A stretch of DNA of 64,000 bases, taken from positions 9,029,001 through 9,093,000 of the forward strand of contig NC_092680.1 in assembly GCF_964355755.1 (NCBI RefSeq). Reading direction: 5' to 3'. A program made the position numbers and the translations under genes. Shown here in pieces: positions 24,917 to 45,300 of the stretch. The stretch comes from Antedon mediterranea (lineage: Eukaryota; Echinodermata; Crinoidea; Comatulida; Antedonidae). The notes beneath the pieces were generated by a model, which searched no databases, was not told the DNA's origin, and saw only the letters and a program-made list of their open reading frames with translations. Position 1 is the stretch's first letter. Every line of letters starts with the position of its first letter.

Positions 24917-25089
24917 GCCTTTTGACTTTAAATCATACTTTTAATAAAATAAAATACTGTAGTTAATTAAAAACTTAAATTACCATACTGGCCACAATTA
25001 GTACCTGCTTTTTGAGGTTTTACAGTAAATATTCTCATTTTTATACTGTTACTAAAATTAACTGTTATAATAATCTGTTACATTAATAT

Positions 25090-25650
25090 TATTGTTGTCA
25101 AATTTACATAGCGCTTTTAACAATACATTATTGTCCCAAAGTGCCTAAAATAAAATAAAGATGGGAGAAAAACAGATTGAATTACAAAGAACAAAAAAGG
25201 TGGGGTTTTAGAATATTAGCTGGAAACGTTTCTTTTTTTAAATATAACTATCCTAAAATATATTATTTGTAACTGTAGTTTTATTTATTGTTAAAGTATT
25301 AAAAAAAAAAAAAAATATATCTGTCACATAGATTTTGTTTCAATTTTGGTTGCATTGAGAGCCGGCCATAAGCAGCACAGCACAGAAAACATGTGCACAT
25401 GCTCACAAACCAGTTAGTGGTAAGATGATCAGTTTGTATCACATACAGTTTGAAATGTTCTTAGTTTTATTTTATTAATTATAATAAAATAAAAAGAAAC
25501 GTTCTTGTTTCTATTATTTTTACGGTCGTAGCCATCAGTACGATTGGTAAGGTTTCAATGTGACCAATTTTTCAGAGAGGCTTTTGACAACCCAGAGGCT
25601 TGAGCTTGCGAAAACCGGACCACTTTATTTTTAGTGGCTACATCACTGAT
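25090..25650. other. Intergenic AT-rich sequence
   Basis: After the perilipin poly(A) signal I see no exon. A poly(A) run lies at about 25301-25314, and inverted AAATAAAATAAAA words suggest old element ends. Confidence 0.4.
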
Positions 25651-25661
25651 TTTATTAGGTT

Positions 25662-25703
25662 ATATGCATTCATGCATATAACCTCTTGATTCTGTCAGAA
25701 TCT

Positions 25704-25734
<31 letters not shown>

Positions 25735-27060
25735 TTTTTTCCTTAGCACTATTTGTCCGTCAATTATCTTGATATCAGTTTCATCTAACTAAGTCAATTT
25801 TTCAGAGTATATTTCTTATGGCCAGGAATCGATGTGGTTATGTTTTCACGGTGCGCAATCAAACATTACGCGGTCTACGCGCGATTTAACAAAATCACGT
25901 TTGTAATCATATCTTCACAAGCATGAATCACTTTTAAACAAAATTTGGTACTCATAAATTTCAGGTCATATTTCATCATATGGCAATACAATTACGTGCG
26001 TAGCGCATATAACGCATGCGTACGCACGCTTAAAATGTTCAACATTTTCAGAATTTATTTTCGATTAAATTAGAGTACGTTTCAGGCAATTTTAAGCGTT
26101 TAAAAAATTGCCATAAGTGCGCAGATTTTTGCACGCGCAATGCGCGTCAAACGTTATTGCGCACTGTTTTTGTCCGATTACTGTTGTATAACCTTTCTTT
26201 AACAATATCATCATATTGTATTAACTTTTCAACGCGAAACAGCGTTATACGAGCACGTCAAAAGTGACAGGCTACGCACGTGTAAGTTAACAAAATGGTG
26301 AAAATATGCTAAATTTTAAAATTAATATATATCGTTAGAATGCTCGGGAACACCGATTTTTTATTTCATTTTCTTGAAGTGTATGTATCATATGTATGAT
26401 TTATTATGAAATTAAGAGAACAAAAGTTGATTAAGTCATCATTAATGGCATATTAAATTTACAAAAATTAATTTCAACAATCAAACAAATTATAACATTT
26501 TCTTAGGCCGAAATAACAAACTTAACATTAACTTTCTAGTTAAAAGTATATAGTTTGACAGTGCATCATTTTTAAAAAGCTTTAAAGATGTCATCATAGT
26601 AAAACATTATCATTGCGGTATGTAATAATCTATCTGCACCAAAGTGGTTACTGCATAGTAAATACACGGAGGAATATTTCCATAATTTTTAGTCAGTTGT
26701 GTATGGCTCGGTGGTCTTTGCTCGTGTCTATAGCATTCAAGGTACCGAGTTCGAGTCTCACCTTGGGAAACGAAACGAAATAAGATTTTTTTTATTACCC
26801 GTATTGTTTATTCAATTGTATTTCTTAGTGTATAGATTATACAGATGATTTATAATGAAATTTATTTAAAAACACAAATGTGGTTCATTATAACATTATA
26901 TACGCAGAAGGATCTTTGATCGGATTGTGATACCGGCTATTGTATTTGCGTTAGCAAGATCCTATTATATATTATAAATAACTAAAGATTCTGAGAAAAT
27001 CAATCAATAAAAATATCTTAAATCAATCAATTATCTTTATTTAAATCAATGCATATAACC
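25662..27060. mobile_element. DNA transposon-like element with terminal palindrome and tRNA-like insert
   Basis: The left end is the palindrome GGTTATATGCATTCATGCAT plus ATAACC; the right end is TGCATATAACC at about 27050-27060. GATTCTG near each end adds to the inverted ends. A (TTTA)n microsatellite lies at 25702-25738. 25750-26290 is closely similar to 61110-61610 (TCTTGATATCAGTTTCATCT ... ACGAGCACGTC). A tRNA-like stretch lies at 26704-26770. No transposase frame is visible, so it is non-autonomous. Confidence 0.55.
26704..26770 (+). other. tRNA-like sequence with A and B boxes
   Basis: TGGCTCGGTGG resembles a tRNA A box and GGTACCGAGTTCGAGTCTC a B box plus T arm, spaced about as in a tRNA. 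The acceptor strands do not pair convincingly, so this is a tRNA-derived or SINE-like remnant rather than a gene. Confidence 0.4.
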
Positions 27061-27069
27061 TATAATTCG

Positions 27070-28440
27070 TCATAGTGACGAATTAAATCTAGTTATCATT
27101 TTGTATTTGTTAACAATAGACTCTGAATTGGATTACACAATTTTGTGTGATCTTCGTGAGTCATTGTAAGCTGTGATTTAAATAGGTGTATACAGTGCTA
27201 ATGTTTTGTTGTACAAATGACCAAAGACAAACAAATAAATTTTATTAAATATATTTAATAAAATACTTTACCATGGAGACAAAACAATAATGTAAATAAT
27301 TAAACATTTAAATAATTTATAAGTCTTAAACTTGATAATTAAATGATGCCTAGATCAATATCTAGTACTTTCTTAAACTCTTCATGGAAGCACAAATTGA
27401 CATAAATGTTCTGAATCATAGTGAATAATTGTGTAGGCCTAGAATAAATAAAACAGATATCTCAAATGAACACATATCAATAATAATGATAATAACAAAC
27501 TGCTGTAACAAAAGAATTCAATACACTTTAAAAAACCTGGTTTTCAGTGACTCAAATGACAACCATATAAAACAAAATTTTTGTTCTGTGATCCGCATAA
27601 ACATAACATACAGTAGGGAAACCCCTATTTATGGTACATCCCTATTCAGAGACACCTATCTATGAAAAGGCCACTTTCATGTAAAATCAATTAGAGGAAA
27701 TATATTGTTAGTAACCCACACCTATTCAGGGGAGATCCCTATAAAAAAAAAGAGGTTTTTGGTTACTAAAAATTGTCTCCTTAATAGTGTTCTACTGTAT
27801 GTGGTTCTAAATTAAAATAACTAAAGGCCAAACTGTTGGAAGGGGTCTTCAACCTGTACATTTGTTGCATACCAAAACAAAGTAATAGTAATATATACCT
27901 TCTTTCATAATCACATACTACTCTTGGTTATTCTTATTCACAATTTATACAAACAATTATTTGAAAAAAAAACCACCATTTATATAATATGCTTCTAGCA
28001 CAGTATCTATAGTAAAACATAGAGCAAAATAAACACTAACAGCATCTATATTAGCTTTGGACTGAATAACATTTTTGGCCAAAATACTGTATTCTGTATT
28101 TCATATGTAAATGAAATAAGTACCATTGCTCTTATAACACAAGGTTTCCACCTTTGGCAACTTATAATGTTTAAATTAAAATTGAGTTTATGATTTTTTA
28201 TTTATTCCAGAAATAAAGTTTACAACTATCAATAATGCTTCTGTTTTAAAATATTTTTACTCTGACACTAATTAAAAAACAAGTTTATTTTTGGCACTTT
28301 TTTTTCAATAGAATGAGTACGCTTAACAGAAACGTGTAAATACAGCATATGGTGCTTAAGGTTGTGAAATAAATGCAGCATACCAAAATGCCTTATAATA
28401 TCAAAATAATTAATTAATGCTTTATCCTAGAAAATGCTGA
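27070..28440. other. Intergenic, no gene seen
   Basis: AT-rich sequence between the perilipin and clpX genes. A short frame at 27429-27665 on the plus strand has no recognisable domain. Confidence 0.45.
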
Positions 28441-28452
28441 CTGCACCACAAT

Positions 28453-28582
28453 AGGGAGCCTTCGATTTGTGTGATGACCGATGACTTGGGCATTGATGTG
28501 TTATCGGTTGATGCCTGGGCCTGGAAACCACCAAAACTGTGTCAATGAATAGCAAGTCACAACGAAAAATCTAAAGCTCCCT
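28453..28582. mobile_element. Small MITE, second family member
   Basis: AGGGAGCCTTCGATTTGTGT and the complement of CGAAAAATCTAAAGCTCCCT are terminal inverted repeats around about 130 bp, about 245 bp downstream of the clpX stop codon. Confidence 0.65.
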
Positions 28583-28825
28583 ACGCACGTTTTGCAGATA
28601 ATAATTATATAAATGATACCTATAATGTATGTCTGAAAAAAAAATATATTTTCAATATTTTTTGGGTGATTCATTTTTTTTTATTTTGAACTATATCTTT
28701 GTTGTCACGCAATTTATATTTTGTTCATTGATAAAATGTATATTACAACAACAGTGTAAATTCTGTCTACACAGTCCAAAGAAACTGTACACAAAAATAC
28801 AAGCTTTACACATTAAAAAAGTAAT

Positions 28826-36468
<7,643 letters not shown>

Positions 36469-36469
36469 A

Positions 36470-37640
36470 GTGGACTATTTGGAGTACAAATAGACACAAA
36501 ATTTCTGATTTCAATAATTAACAAGTTCGTCAAGTGTTTCTTTACACTGAAGATTCAGTAAGTTGTTCAATATACCAGCACAAAACACTAAAATAAAGAA
36601 TATTTTTGTATTATACTATAGTTTACTTCTTTACAAAATGATTTAAAAAACAAAAAAATTGATTGTAGTATCATACAGTACATGTGACTTAAGTTAAACC
36701 GTGGAGGAATTATTTCTCCAGGCAGTTTACGATTAAATCAGTAATATTTGAAATTGGTCACGTTTTATTTTGATATATAGCCTATAGGCCTAGTGTCGTG
36801 ATTATAAAATCAACTATATTTTGTATGGAGCACTGCTAGCTATGCTTTTGATCACACCAGTCATGTTTGAAATAAAATTAATAAAATTAAATAATAAATA
36901 TTTAATTGATAATAATATAGGCCTAGGCCTAATAAATGTTTGTGTTTTATTTCGACTTATACAAAATACTGGGAGTTAATTTCATCGCAACCAAATGTGT
37001 CATTCTTGACCCACAATGTAGTGTACCCAGGTATTCAGTGCTAAAACTAAATTAGTGTACTTATAGGCCAAGCTCAGCTCAGAACATTAGCCCTCAACTA
37101 GCTGGTAACTGGGAATCGGGAATCTCTCTAGCCCTCTAAACGTACCTACTACTACTAGCGGGATAGCCTAGGCGTAGTTTTACTTTTAGCGAATTTAGCT
37201 TCAGATTAGGAGGCTAGCTAGCCTAGGGTAGGCCTAGGAAATAGGCATAGGCTAGTAGTAGTAGAGCGGCAACACTCCTCCAGTCTAGGCTAATCATACA
37301 TTTTCATATTTATATTCTTTTAAAATGTCTCAATTTAGAGCTATTCTAAAATGTCTAATACTGCAGCGACATTTGTATAATATTAATAACTTACTAAACA
37401 GCAAACGTAGGCTGACTGGTTTTCTCGTTTTATTAGAAATGATCACCACAATCATCACAACATACACACACAAAAAAAACACAACATCATTCACAGCGCC
37501 CTCTATTTTGACTGTATTTATGATGTAATATTTAGAGGAGGACAATACATGATGTCACATGTGACAATAATATACAGTAATTTTATATATAGATACCTCC
37601 TAATTAATACACTGTAGGCTTACTAGAATAATGTACGGTA
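36470..37640. other. clpX upstream region
   Basis: The sequence upstream of the clpX start includes its promoter, which I cannot delimit. TAGGCCTA and CCTAGGCC words are dense at 36780-36930 and 37150-37260. A plus-strand frame at 37325-37528 (67 codons) is not recognised. Confidence 0.4.
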
Positions 37641-38000
37641 TTATACAAATAATGAATGTTTATGATAGTGTAATGGTACAAATAATGGCATGATATGAGG
37701 TGAATGAAGAAAGGTTATACTTCAACGAGGCAAAGCCGAGTTGATATATAACATTTCATCATTCACCAAATTACACGAATATAAAACATTCATTATTTGT
37801 TTTACATAACATCTAAATAGATGCCTGTCATTTGAATCAAATCAAAAGGTAGGGCCTAGGCCTAGCAAAAGGCCTAAATTTTATTCATATTGATTAAAAC
37901 AGTAACATGTGGTTATAAACACACCTACACTGTAGTGTTAATTATGTCAACAAACGACCAAAAAATCCTAGGCTTAGCAAGGCTTAAACTCCTATGCCTA
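37641..38000. repeat. Foldback repeat family, copy 1
   Basis: ACAAATAATGAATGTTTATG with GTGTAATGGTACAAATAATG at the left is matched by the complement at the right (ATAAAACATTCATTATTTGT near 37803), so 37641-37803 folds back. The following 200 bases (TTAATTATGTCAACAAACGA) also recur at 11935-12000 and 47380-47420. The whole recurs in inverted orientation near 48170-48430. Confidence 0.7.
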
Positions 38001-38659
38001 GCCTATACTAACATACCTAGTCCTAGGTAAACTGGGAAGCCGAATCTGAATAATTGACATTTTAACATTACAATTAAATATTGTAGGTGATTATTGTAAT
38101 TGTTTTATGAATTGTACAAATATTAAAATGTTAAATACCACCTCCATGTTCAAACCAGCTGTTTTATTTAAGGATGTTATTATGTGGCATTAAAATAGTA
38201 TATTCAACAACAGAAGAAGTAGAAGAAATAGAAACAACTTTTGTAGGCCTACAGAGGAGAATAGGAATGTTAGGGTTAATCGTCCACTAAGCCAAAACTA
38301 TTTTGATATCTAATTTTCAGCTTTACATACATTTTCATTCCTAAATGATTAATGCATCATAAATCGTTGTAAAGTTATAGACTATTTTCTGCAAATTTTT
38401 TTAAAAATCGATTTATAAATTTGTATTTCATGCTCATATTACCGAAATATTCAGCCACAGCTTAACACAAGCTACAGTATGTACACGAACCGACAAGGTA
38501 CACTTTTTCTTTTGTAGACGCCATTTTAATTTCCCGATCGCATTATAAATAGTATAGCTTCAGCGGGCATAATTATAGGCCTAGTCTTACTTTCTTTACA
38601 ACTGTATAATATAATGGATATAAATCAAACACATAACAAAAAAATCAAGATCAAATAAG

Positions 38660-38900
38660 TTAAAACTGCCTCAATACAAGTTTATTAATACGACGTTTCG
38701 GCATAGCCAATCACCAGGTGAAGATTGTAACAAAGGATAACATAATAAGTCACAAAATTACATAATAAAACAAATCAGCCAATCAAAGACGGAACAAACA
38801 AAATGCATAGTTATAAAAGGCACGCCTCCAAAAGCTTTGGGGTACAAAGCAGAAATGGTTGCTTATAAAGCAAGACATTTAAAACAAAGACAAACACTTC
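38660..38900 (-). repeat. Possible Penelope-like element remnant
   Basis: CGACGTTTCGGCATAGCCAA at 38691-38710, followed by a CACCAGGTGAAG stretch, is of the type found at ends of Penelope-like retroelements. On the minus strand, about 39065-38940, a short frame reads KVCNDSETSRRFVEKRLIVK and may be a retroelement C-terminal piece. Family assignment is tentative. Confidence 0.35.
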
Positions 38901-39499
38901 AAGCGTGAATAATTGTTAATATGAATGTCTCTGGCAAAATTAATGTTTAAAAGATCTAAATTGTACATTTATGCCGGTAGGGGCAAGAGTGCCAAGCTTA
39001 ACAATTAATCTTTTTTCTACAAATCTACGAGATGTCTCAGAATCATTACATACCTTACACCAGAAATTGTAATATCCGAAAAGGAATTCTTATTACAAAA
39101 ATGGGTGCTATAGTTAACCCGGGAGTATAGTTTAATAGACCTTAAATGTTCTACAAATTTATCACCCAACCTGCATTCAGTTTCTTCACCAATAATAATA
39201 TGGATAGTGATATTAATCAGAAGATAATGTGTTATTGTGAATTGATGACGACATTAAAATAAAACACGAAGATAGCAATTTTGGAACAACATATTATTAA
39301 CATGTTGAAGAAATTTGGACACGTAGAATAAGAATGTGTAGATGCACGCTCTTTTAAATGTGATGAACTATGACGCAAAAGATGAAATACGACTTTTTAA
39401 ATTCAACTTGCCATATGATGACGTCACAACACCCGATACATAAATGTTTGCATGAATTTGTATCTACAATTCAACAGCTTCCAGAAAACGGGAGTTCAA

Positions 39500-40440
39500 T
39501 ACGAGGCATTTTTTAAAATGGCCGCTAATTTTATATAAAATGTGCATAAAATCGGATCTAAATATGGTATATGCACGATCTTGGTGTACTGTCTAAAAAC
39601 ACATGTACTTCAGACATGTATCATTCAACATGCTCCCTATCAGTGGATATTGCCAAGTACTTCACTTAGTTTCTGAGTGCTTTCATTTGTTTGTCTGTTT
39701 GTTAGCAGGATTACTCAAAAGTTATTGCAAGATCTTTACCAAAATTAGGGTTAGATAGATATGTGGTCAAGTTCCACTCCATTACATTTTGGAGGCAATC
39801 CGAACCACGGCCCCAATTTTGAATCACTTTTTAGTATTATTTTCAGACCTGCTGGTGTTAAAAGATGGGAGAGAATTTTAAAAAACCAGCGAGCAGTCTT
39901 AAAGTAACAAGTAAACTGAAACTGCATTTTATCGAGAACTACTTGTCCAAAAAAGCTATTTAGATCCGATTTTATGCACATTTTATATTCAATTAGCGGC
40001 CATTTTGAAAAATGGCCGCCATTTCAATACTAGGCAAAAACTAAGTGTCAACAGGGCATAATGGATTCCGTGTGTGAAGTGCATGTGTTTAGACACCAAG
40101 ATCGTGCATATAACATATTTAGATCCGATTTTACATGCACATCTTATATAAAATTAGCGGCCATTTTGAAAAATGGCCGCCAGTTTAATACGCGGCAAAA
40201 ACTGATCAACAAGGCCTAATGGATTCCGTGTGTGAAGTGCATGTGTTTAGACACCAAGATTGTGTATCTACCTTATTTAGATCTGATTTCATGCACATTT
40301 TATATAAAATTGACGGCCATTTTTCAAAATGTCAACAGGGCTTAGAGTGATCAGAAGGGTTTAATTAGGATATCTATGTTGACAGCCTCTAACATTCCAC
40401 TCCCCCTAACTCATTTTTTTTCCAAATTTTTTGCCTAAAC
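39500..40440. repeat. ~160-bp tandem/foldback repeat with GGCCATTTT hairpins
   Basis: TTTAGATCCGATTTTATGCA, CGGCCATTTTGAAAAATGGC and ATTCCGTGTGTGAAGTGCAT repeat with a period near 160 bp from about 39959 for roughly 2.4 copies. An inverted partial copy lies at 39503-39620, so the block is a foldback. ATGTGATGA(A/G)(C/A)TATGAC words at 39357 and 40458 bracket it. No gene is seen to 41280. Confidence 0.8.
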
Positions 40441-41289
40441 TATCTGGGAGAAAATAAATGTGATGAGATATGACCAAAGAGGCAAAAATCCTATATTTTT
40501 TTGGCCATAGATGTGGGTAATGGGTAAAAAATAAACATAAATTAATAGTGTGTGCCGCCAACATTTTTTACACTTCTACTGTATACATTTTAAAAACCCC
40601 AACTATGTTTACACAATATTCATTATTATAGTAGGCCTATATACGATAAACATAATAATACATAAATAATTAGAAACATCTATCTGTTAATATTTATTAA
40701 GTTACATACGTCTAAAGTCATTTAAATCTGAAAAAAAGTAAAACAATTGTATTAAACCACACGTCGTTTTGATTGCACGTTGTATGACAAACGGCACACG
40801 CGGCGTTTCATACATTCAATTGTGTTTCAATTGGCGCTTGGCGGCCGTTTCAGTCGTCGGCGGCCGTTTCGGCTGTAAACCGTTAGTGATCATGGGGCTT
40901 TGGTATGAAACTTACTTGAATCCAAAACGTTTCAGTTGTTCGCGAAATCTGTCAGTTAAGATATTTTTGTCAGAGTCTGTTGGAATGTTGATGTTTGTTG
41001 TAAGTGGTGACTGATTATTCAACAAACAACCATCCATATATAAACATAGCCTACCTAGGGCTAGGCTAGGCCTAGGCCTAGCCTAGGCTAGGCCTAGAGA
41101 GCCTAGCTAGCCAATCCCAAACTAGTATTAGTAGTACGCGTACTCACAAAGTCGCTCCATTTTTACTTTGGTTGATGAATATTTATTATTGTTTTTATTT
41201 TTTATTTTACAAGTCTTGTTGGAGTAGGAGAAAGATGTGTGCCTTCAAAAAACCTATTAATAACATGCCTTATAAAAAGTACATGCTTG

Positions 41290-42130
41290 CTAGTTGGTTA
41301 TCCGCACTTGGCGGATAACCTCTTGTTATTTGTGTTATGCGCGATTTGAACGATTTGCGCAATTTGAAATTGCGCAAAAAAAATCCTTGCGCAATTTGAA
41401 TTGAAACATGTGTTTCAAATTGCGCAAGCAACGTATTAAATTGCGCAAGTAATCTGCAAATTGCGCAAGGTTTTTCGACAGATTGTGAAATCATGCACAC
41501 CCATATTTTTATAGTAATTTCTAAGAATGATTCAAAATTAAACATAAATATCGCATTTCCTTATTTTAGTAGTGCAAATATTGTTATAAGTTAGCATACC
41601 GTCGAAGAACCGACGAAGGAAAACGAAGCGGTGGTGTTCCACCAGGCGGGCGCGGCGCGGGCGGCCGGCTATACTACTCTAGCCTAGCTAGGGTCTGGAC
41701 TACTGATACTGACTAGGTTACATGGCCTAGCTTAAACTAATATTAAAAACTTAAAAAGTGAGTATTAAACATTATCTTCATTGAAATGGTCTTATTTATA
41801 TAATAAAATACTAAATTTTAAACTCCTCTGCCTAGGCCTAGCCTAGCCATGTATGGGAAAATTTACAGTTCGTTTTCAAATTGCGCAAAGGTGTCATATT
41901 GCGCAAGAACTATCTTGCGCAATTTACAAATTGTGCAGCGCAATTTAAAATTGCGCAAAGATTTTCTTGCGCAATTTGAAATTGCGCAAGTTGATTGCGC
42001 AATTTGAAATTGCGCAAAAAAATCCTTGCGCAATTTTAAATTGCGCAAGAATTCTTTGCGCAATTTCAAATTGCGCAAGGATTTTTTTGCGCAATTTCAA
42101 ATTGCGCAAATCGTTCAAATCGCGCATAAC
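41290..42130. repeat. Terminal palindrome and arrays of the palindrome ATTGCGCAAT
   Basis: GTTATCCGCACTTGGCGGAT plus AAC at about 41297-41319 is a palindromic element end; the same end recurs inverted at about 43496-43518. Next to it (41355-41470) and again at 41878-42118 are clusters of TTGCGCAATTT/AAATTGCGCAA, with about 20 copies of TTGCGCAA in all. Between the clusters (41480-41870) lies ordinary sequence. Several overlapping open frames on both strands are repeat artefacts. Confidence 0.85.
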
Positions 42131-42297
42131 ATTTGTATTTAGGATTGTTCCTTTTAGTTTGTACTGTACTGTAGTGTAGGTTACATAACAAGACAAATAG
42201 GTTGAGGTGGCCGAAAACGGTACCTGATCCAAACAAATTTGTAAACATATAATATAGCCTAGTTTAACTTAAGAAAGATAATTAATATTATATTATT

Positions 42298-44808
42298 CGC
42301 CGTGGTTAGGATTCCGGCACCGGAACTCAACTGCCCAGCAGGGATTCCGACACGCTATTGCGCATGCCCAGAGCGAGGTAATCGGCGACTCTATACTTAT
42401 CAACAGCGATGGATTATTTCATAGCTGCGCCACACGGTGAACTAGCCTAGATGCCTTCTAATATGGGATCCACTAATCTAGGCTAGGGCTACCAGTTAGA
42501 CTACGTGACCAGTGGGCCTATAGTATTTATTTTGTAATTAAAAAGTGGTTGCTTCATTCATATATAAAATTCATATCATTATGAATTATATAAAGATAGT
42601 TGATTGACCTAGACAATATTAAAATCTCGGAGAAAAAGAAATACGTATAAGCGTGATGCGCTCCATTGAATGTGATGAGCAATAACGAAAGACAAAAAAA
42701 TTCTATATTTTACATTCGTGTGGCCATATGATGACGTCACAACATCCGTGAGGTAAAAATTCTGCATGAATTCATATCTACAACATATCTGCTTACATAT
42801 TAAGTTAAAAAAATTAGGGGTAATCGTTGATCCTGAGAAGCTATAAAACATTCAAAATAGGCATAATTTTGACAACATTTTGTAACTTTTTCAACTAAAA
42901 CGCGTGCAAATGGGCTAAATCAACGTGTTCGTATGACGTAATTTTAATTTGAAATGATGTCAATCTTTTTGAAAATGACTAGGAAAGGCTGGAAAATCAC
43001 AATTCAAGAGAAAAAAACATGATTTTCATGCTCTATGCGCACCGTGCGCGTAATATTTTTCGCGCGCGCGGTAATTTTGTACATGCTTAAAATGACATGA
43101 AACGCGTAGAAAGTTGATTAGAAATTATTTTTGCGCATTTTGAAATTTTAAATGCGCGTGCGCGCGTAACTTTGTGTAAAACACGCAATTTTTTTCAAAC
43201 AGAAAGTTAGCGCATGATATAAATTAAACTTTCACAAAGTGTCAATTAAAAATCACTTTTAGTTTTTAATCTATGATCAATCATAAAAAATCATAAAATC
43301 GCGCGTAAGTCACGTTGCGCAACTCTGACGTAATTTAAAAATAGGAGGTGCACAACTTCACGTAAATGCCCACATGTTGTCAAAGTTATAAAATGTTATG
43401 TTTACACATTTTAGAGAAACGCTCTACACAAAAATAGCGAGAAAGAAAGAAGAATAATACAGAAAAAAATATTGATCCCATACAATAACAAGGAGTTATC
43501 CGCCAAGTGCGGATAACTAATTACATGACTAGTTTTTTGATTTTTCATAACGCATTATACTGTACATATACAACATGCAATCACAAGTTGATTTGTTGAC
43601 GGCAGCCACCGCGTGGATGTGAAAAAACTGTTCGGGAAGTCAGGGTCACAACGCTAAAAACAGCATTACGATTCTTAGATAGATACTGATACTTATTAAT
43701 ATCATTATAATTATTTTAACGCGTGGCGTAGTCATATTTTAATTATTAATTCATGTATGGCATAGGCCAAGTTTCATCCATCGCTCTCTCGCTCGCGCAA
43801 CGACTATCTAGGCTACAGTAAATCCCTATAACACTCCGACTCTCCGTGGTGTGGCACTATTATTAGCAAAGAATATATATCACAAGAATGAGTATTCCGC
43901 GATTTTTGCATGAGAAATTTGTAACAGAGAGCGCCAGTGAGTGATGCCCGCCCTCATAAGGGCGGATGTATACATACTAAATAAGACTTGATTTAATAGA
44001 TATTATACATGTCACATTAAATAGAATTATGATAATAGTTTTTGCAATTGTAAACTATTTTATAATACATATTTACTGTATTAACAAACTAGTGTACATT
44101 CACTTTTACAGAAAATTATTTACTAACATGCTAAGTTAATTCACAAAAAAGGCCTAACACAGCAACACCAAAAATCAATGAATCGTTACTCAGCACGGCC
44201 TATTCTTTACCATTGCCGTGTACTACTCTACGCCCGGTAAATTAAGTATAAAATTAAGTATAAAATACATGTTATTAATAGGACAAAATGTTAAATGTTA
44301 TTAACATTTATTTGTTTTACCAGAAACAAGTTAAATATAGGAATATTATTAAACAATCCTTCGTGAAAACGCGTAAACACCAACAGGCCCGGTCACGCTA
44401 TCGTAGCGCCCGGTTGATAAAGCAAACTGTTTATACGGCAGTTTTTACTAAATAAATTGCATAAAACGAACAATTAAATATCCAAATAGTATTTAACATG
44501 ATGTTGGCATGTAGTTGATAACATTTTTTATCATGAAAATACTACCGGTGGTCTAGCCTTTGATTATTGAAACCGTCACAAAAAGTTGTATACATCCCAG
44601 ATACATCCACACTTATGGCGGCGCCCTACCACATGGACAATATTACTGTTACAGGGAAAATCGCGGAATACTCATTCTTGTGATATATATTCTTTGTTAT
44701 TAGTGCAAGCTATAATTCACTTCCCAGAGCTCTGGACATGCGCAATAGCGTGTCGGATTCCCTAACGGTGGGCAGTTGAGTTCCGGTGCCGGAATCCTAA
44801 CCACGGCG
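42298..44808. mobile_element. Mutator-like non-autonomous transposon, 2.5 kb, 9-bp target duplication
   Basis: Terminal inverted repeats of about 80 bp start CGCCGTGGTTAGGATTCCGG and contain CACGCTATTGCGCATG, differing by one small indel and a few substitutions. The 9-bp TATATTATT flanks both sides (42289-42297 and 44809-44817). No transposase frame is seen. Other elements are nested inside (the 43868-44695 MITE and the palindromic end near 43518). A 9-bp duplication with long inverted ends is typical of Mutator-like elements; the superfamily call is inference. Confidence 0.85.
43868..44695. mobile_element. 828-bp MITE nested in the Mutator-like element
   Basis: Perfect inverted ends AAAGAATATATATCACAAGA continuing through ATGAGTATTCCGCGATTTT. 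An internal CGCCCTCATAAGGGCG hairpin and a GGCGGCGCCC block link it to the copy at 5236-6387, which lies in opposite orientation. Confidence 0.85.
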
Positions 44809-44883
44809 TATATTATTCGGCATAGGCAGTACAGATAGATATACATAATTATTTAAATGTGAAATTTTATAGGGACCGTAGGC

Positions 44884-45000
44884 TACGTTGGCCCATCATA
44901 CAAAGTCGCCCCATCGCAAAGTTGCCCAGACACAGTCGCCCCGACGCAGTCGCCCCATCGCAAAGTCGTCCCAACGCAAAGTCGCCCCATTGCAAAATTG
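44884..45000 (+). repeat. 16-bp minisatellite (AAAGTCGCCCCATCGC)n
   Basis: About seven imperfect copies of AAAGTCGCCCCATCGC. The 300 bases between this and the aquaporin exon at 45301 are AT-rich intron sequence. Confidence 0.8.
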
Positions 45001-45300
45001 TTTATAGCACTTTACATTAGAAATGGTACTGTATAACATTTTAAATTTATTTATACACTATATTAAAAAATTACTTAAAAATTAATTAAAGTTGTATATA
45101 TATTGATTAAATTATAAAATAATATAAACCCTTTCAATACCTACTGTAATCTAAAGATTTTAGTTTTAAATTCGGCTATGTAGCAAGGCCACTATCTAGC
45201 CCTAAAGACATTGTTTCCTTTTATTGTCAACCTTAATTTGTTATGATTACGAGTATATATTTTATTATTGTATTTTGAAAACTTATTACATTTATTTCAG

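Noticed and set aside
41270-42248. Overlapping open frames on both strands with repeated NLKLRK/AQFEIAQ peptides
   Set aside because: They come from the palindromic TTGCGCAA array, which reads similarly on both strands; there is no sign of codon selection.
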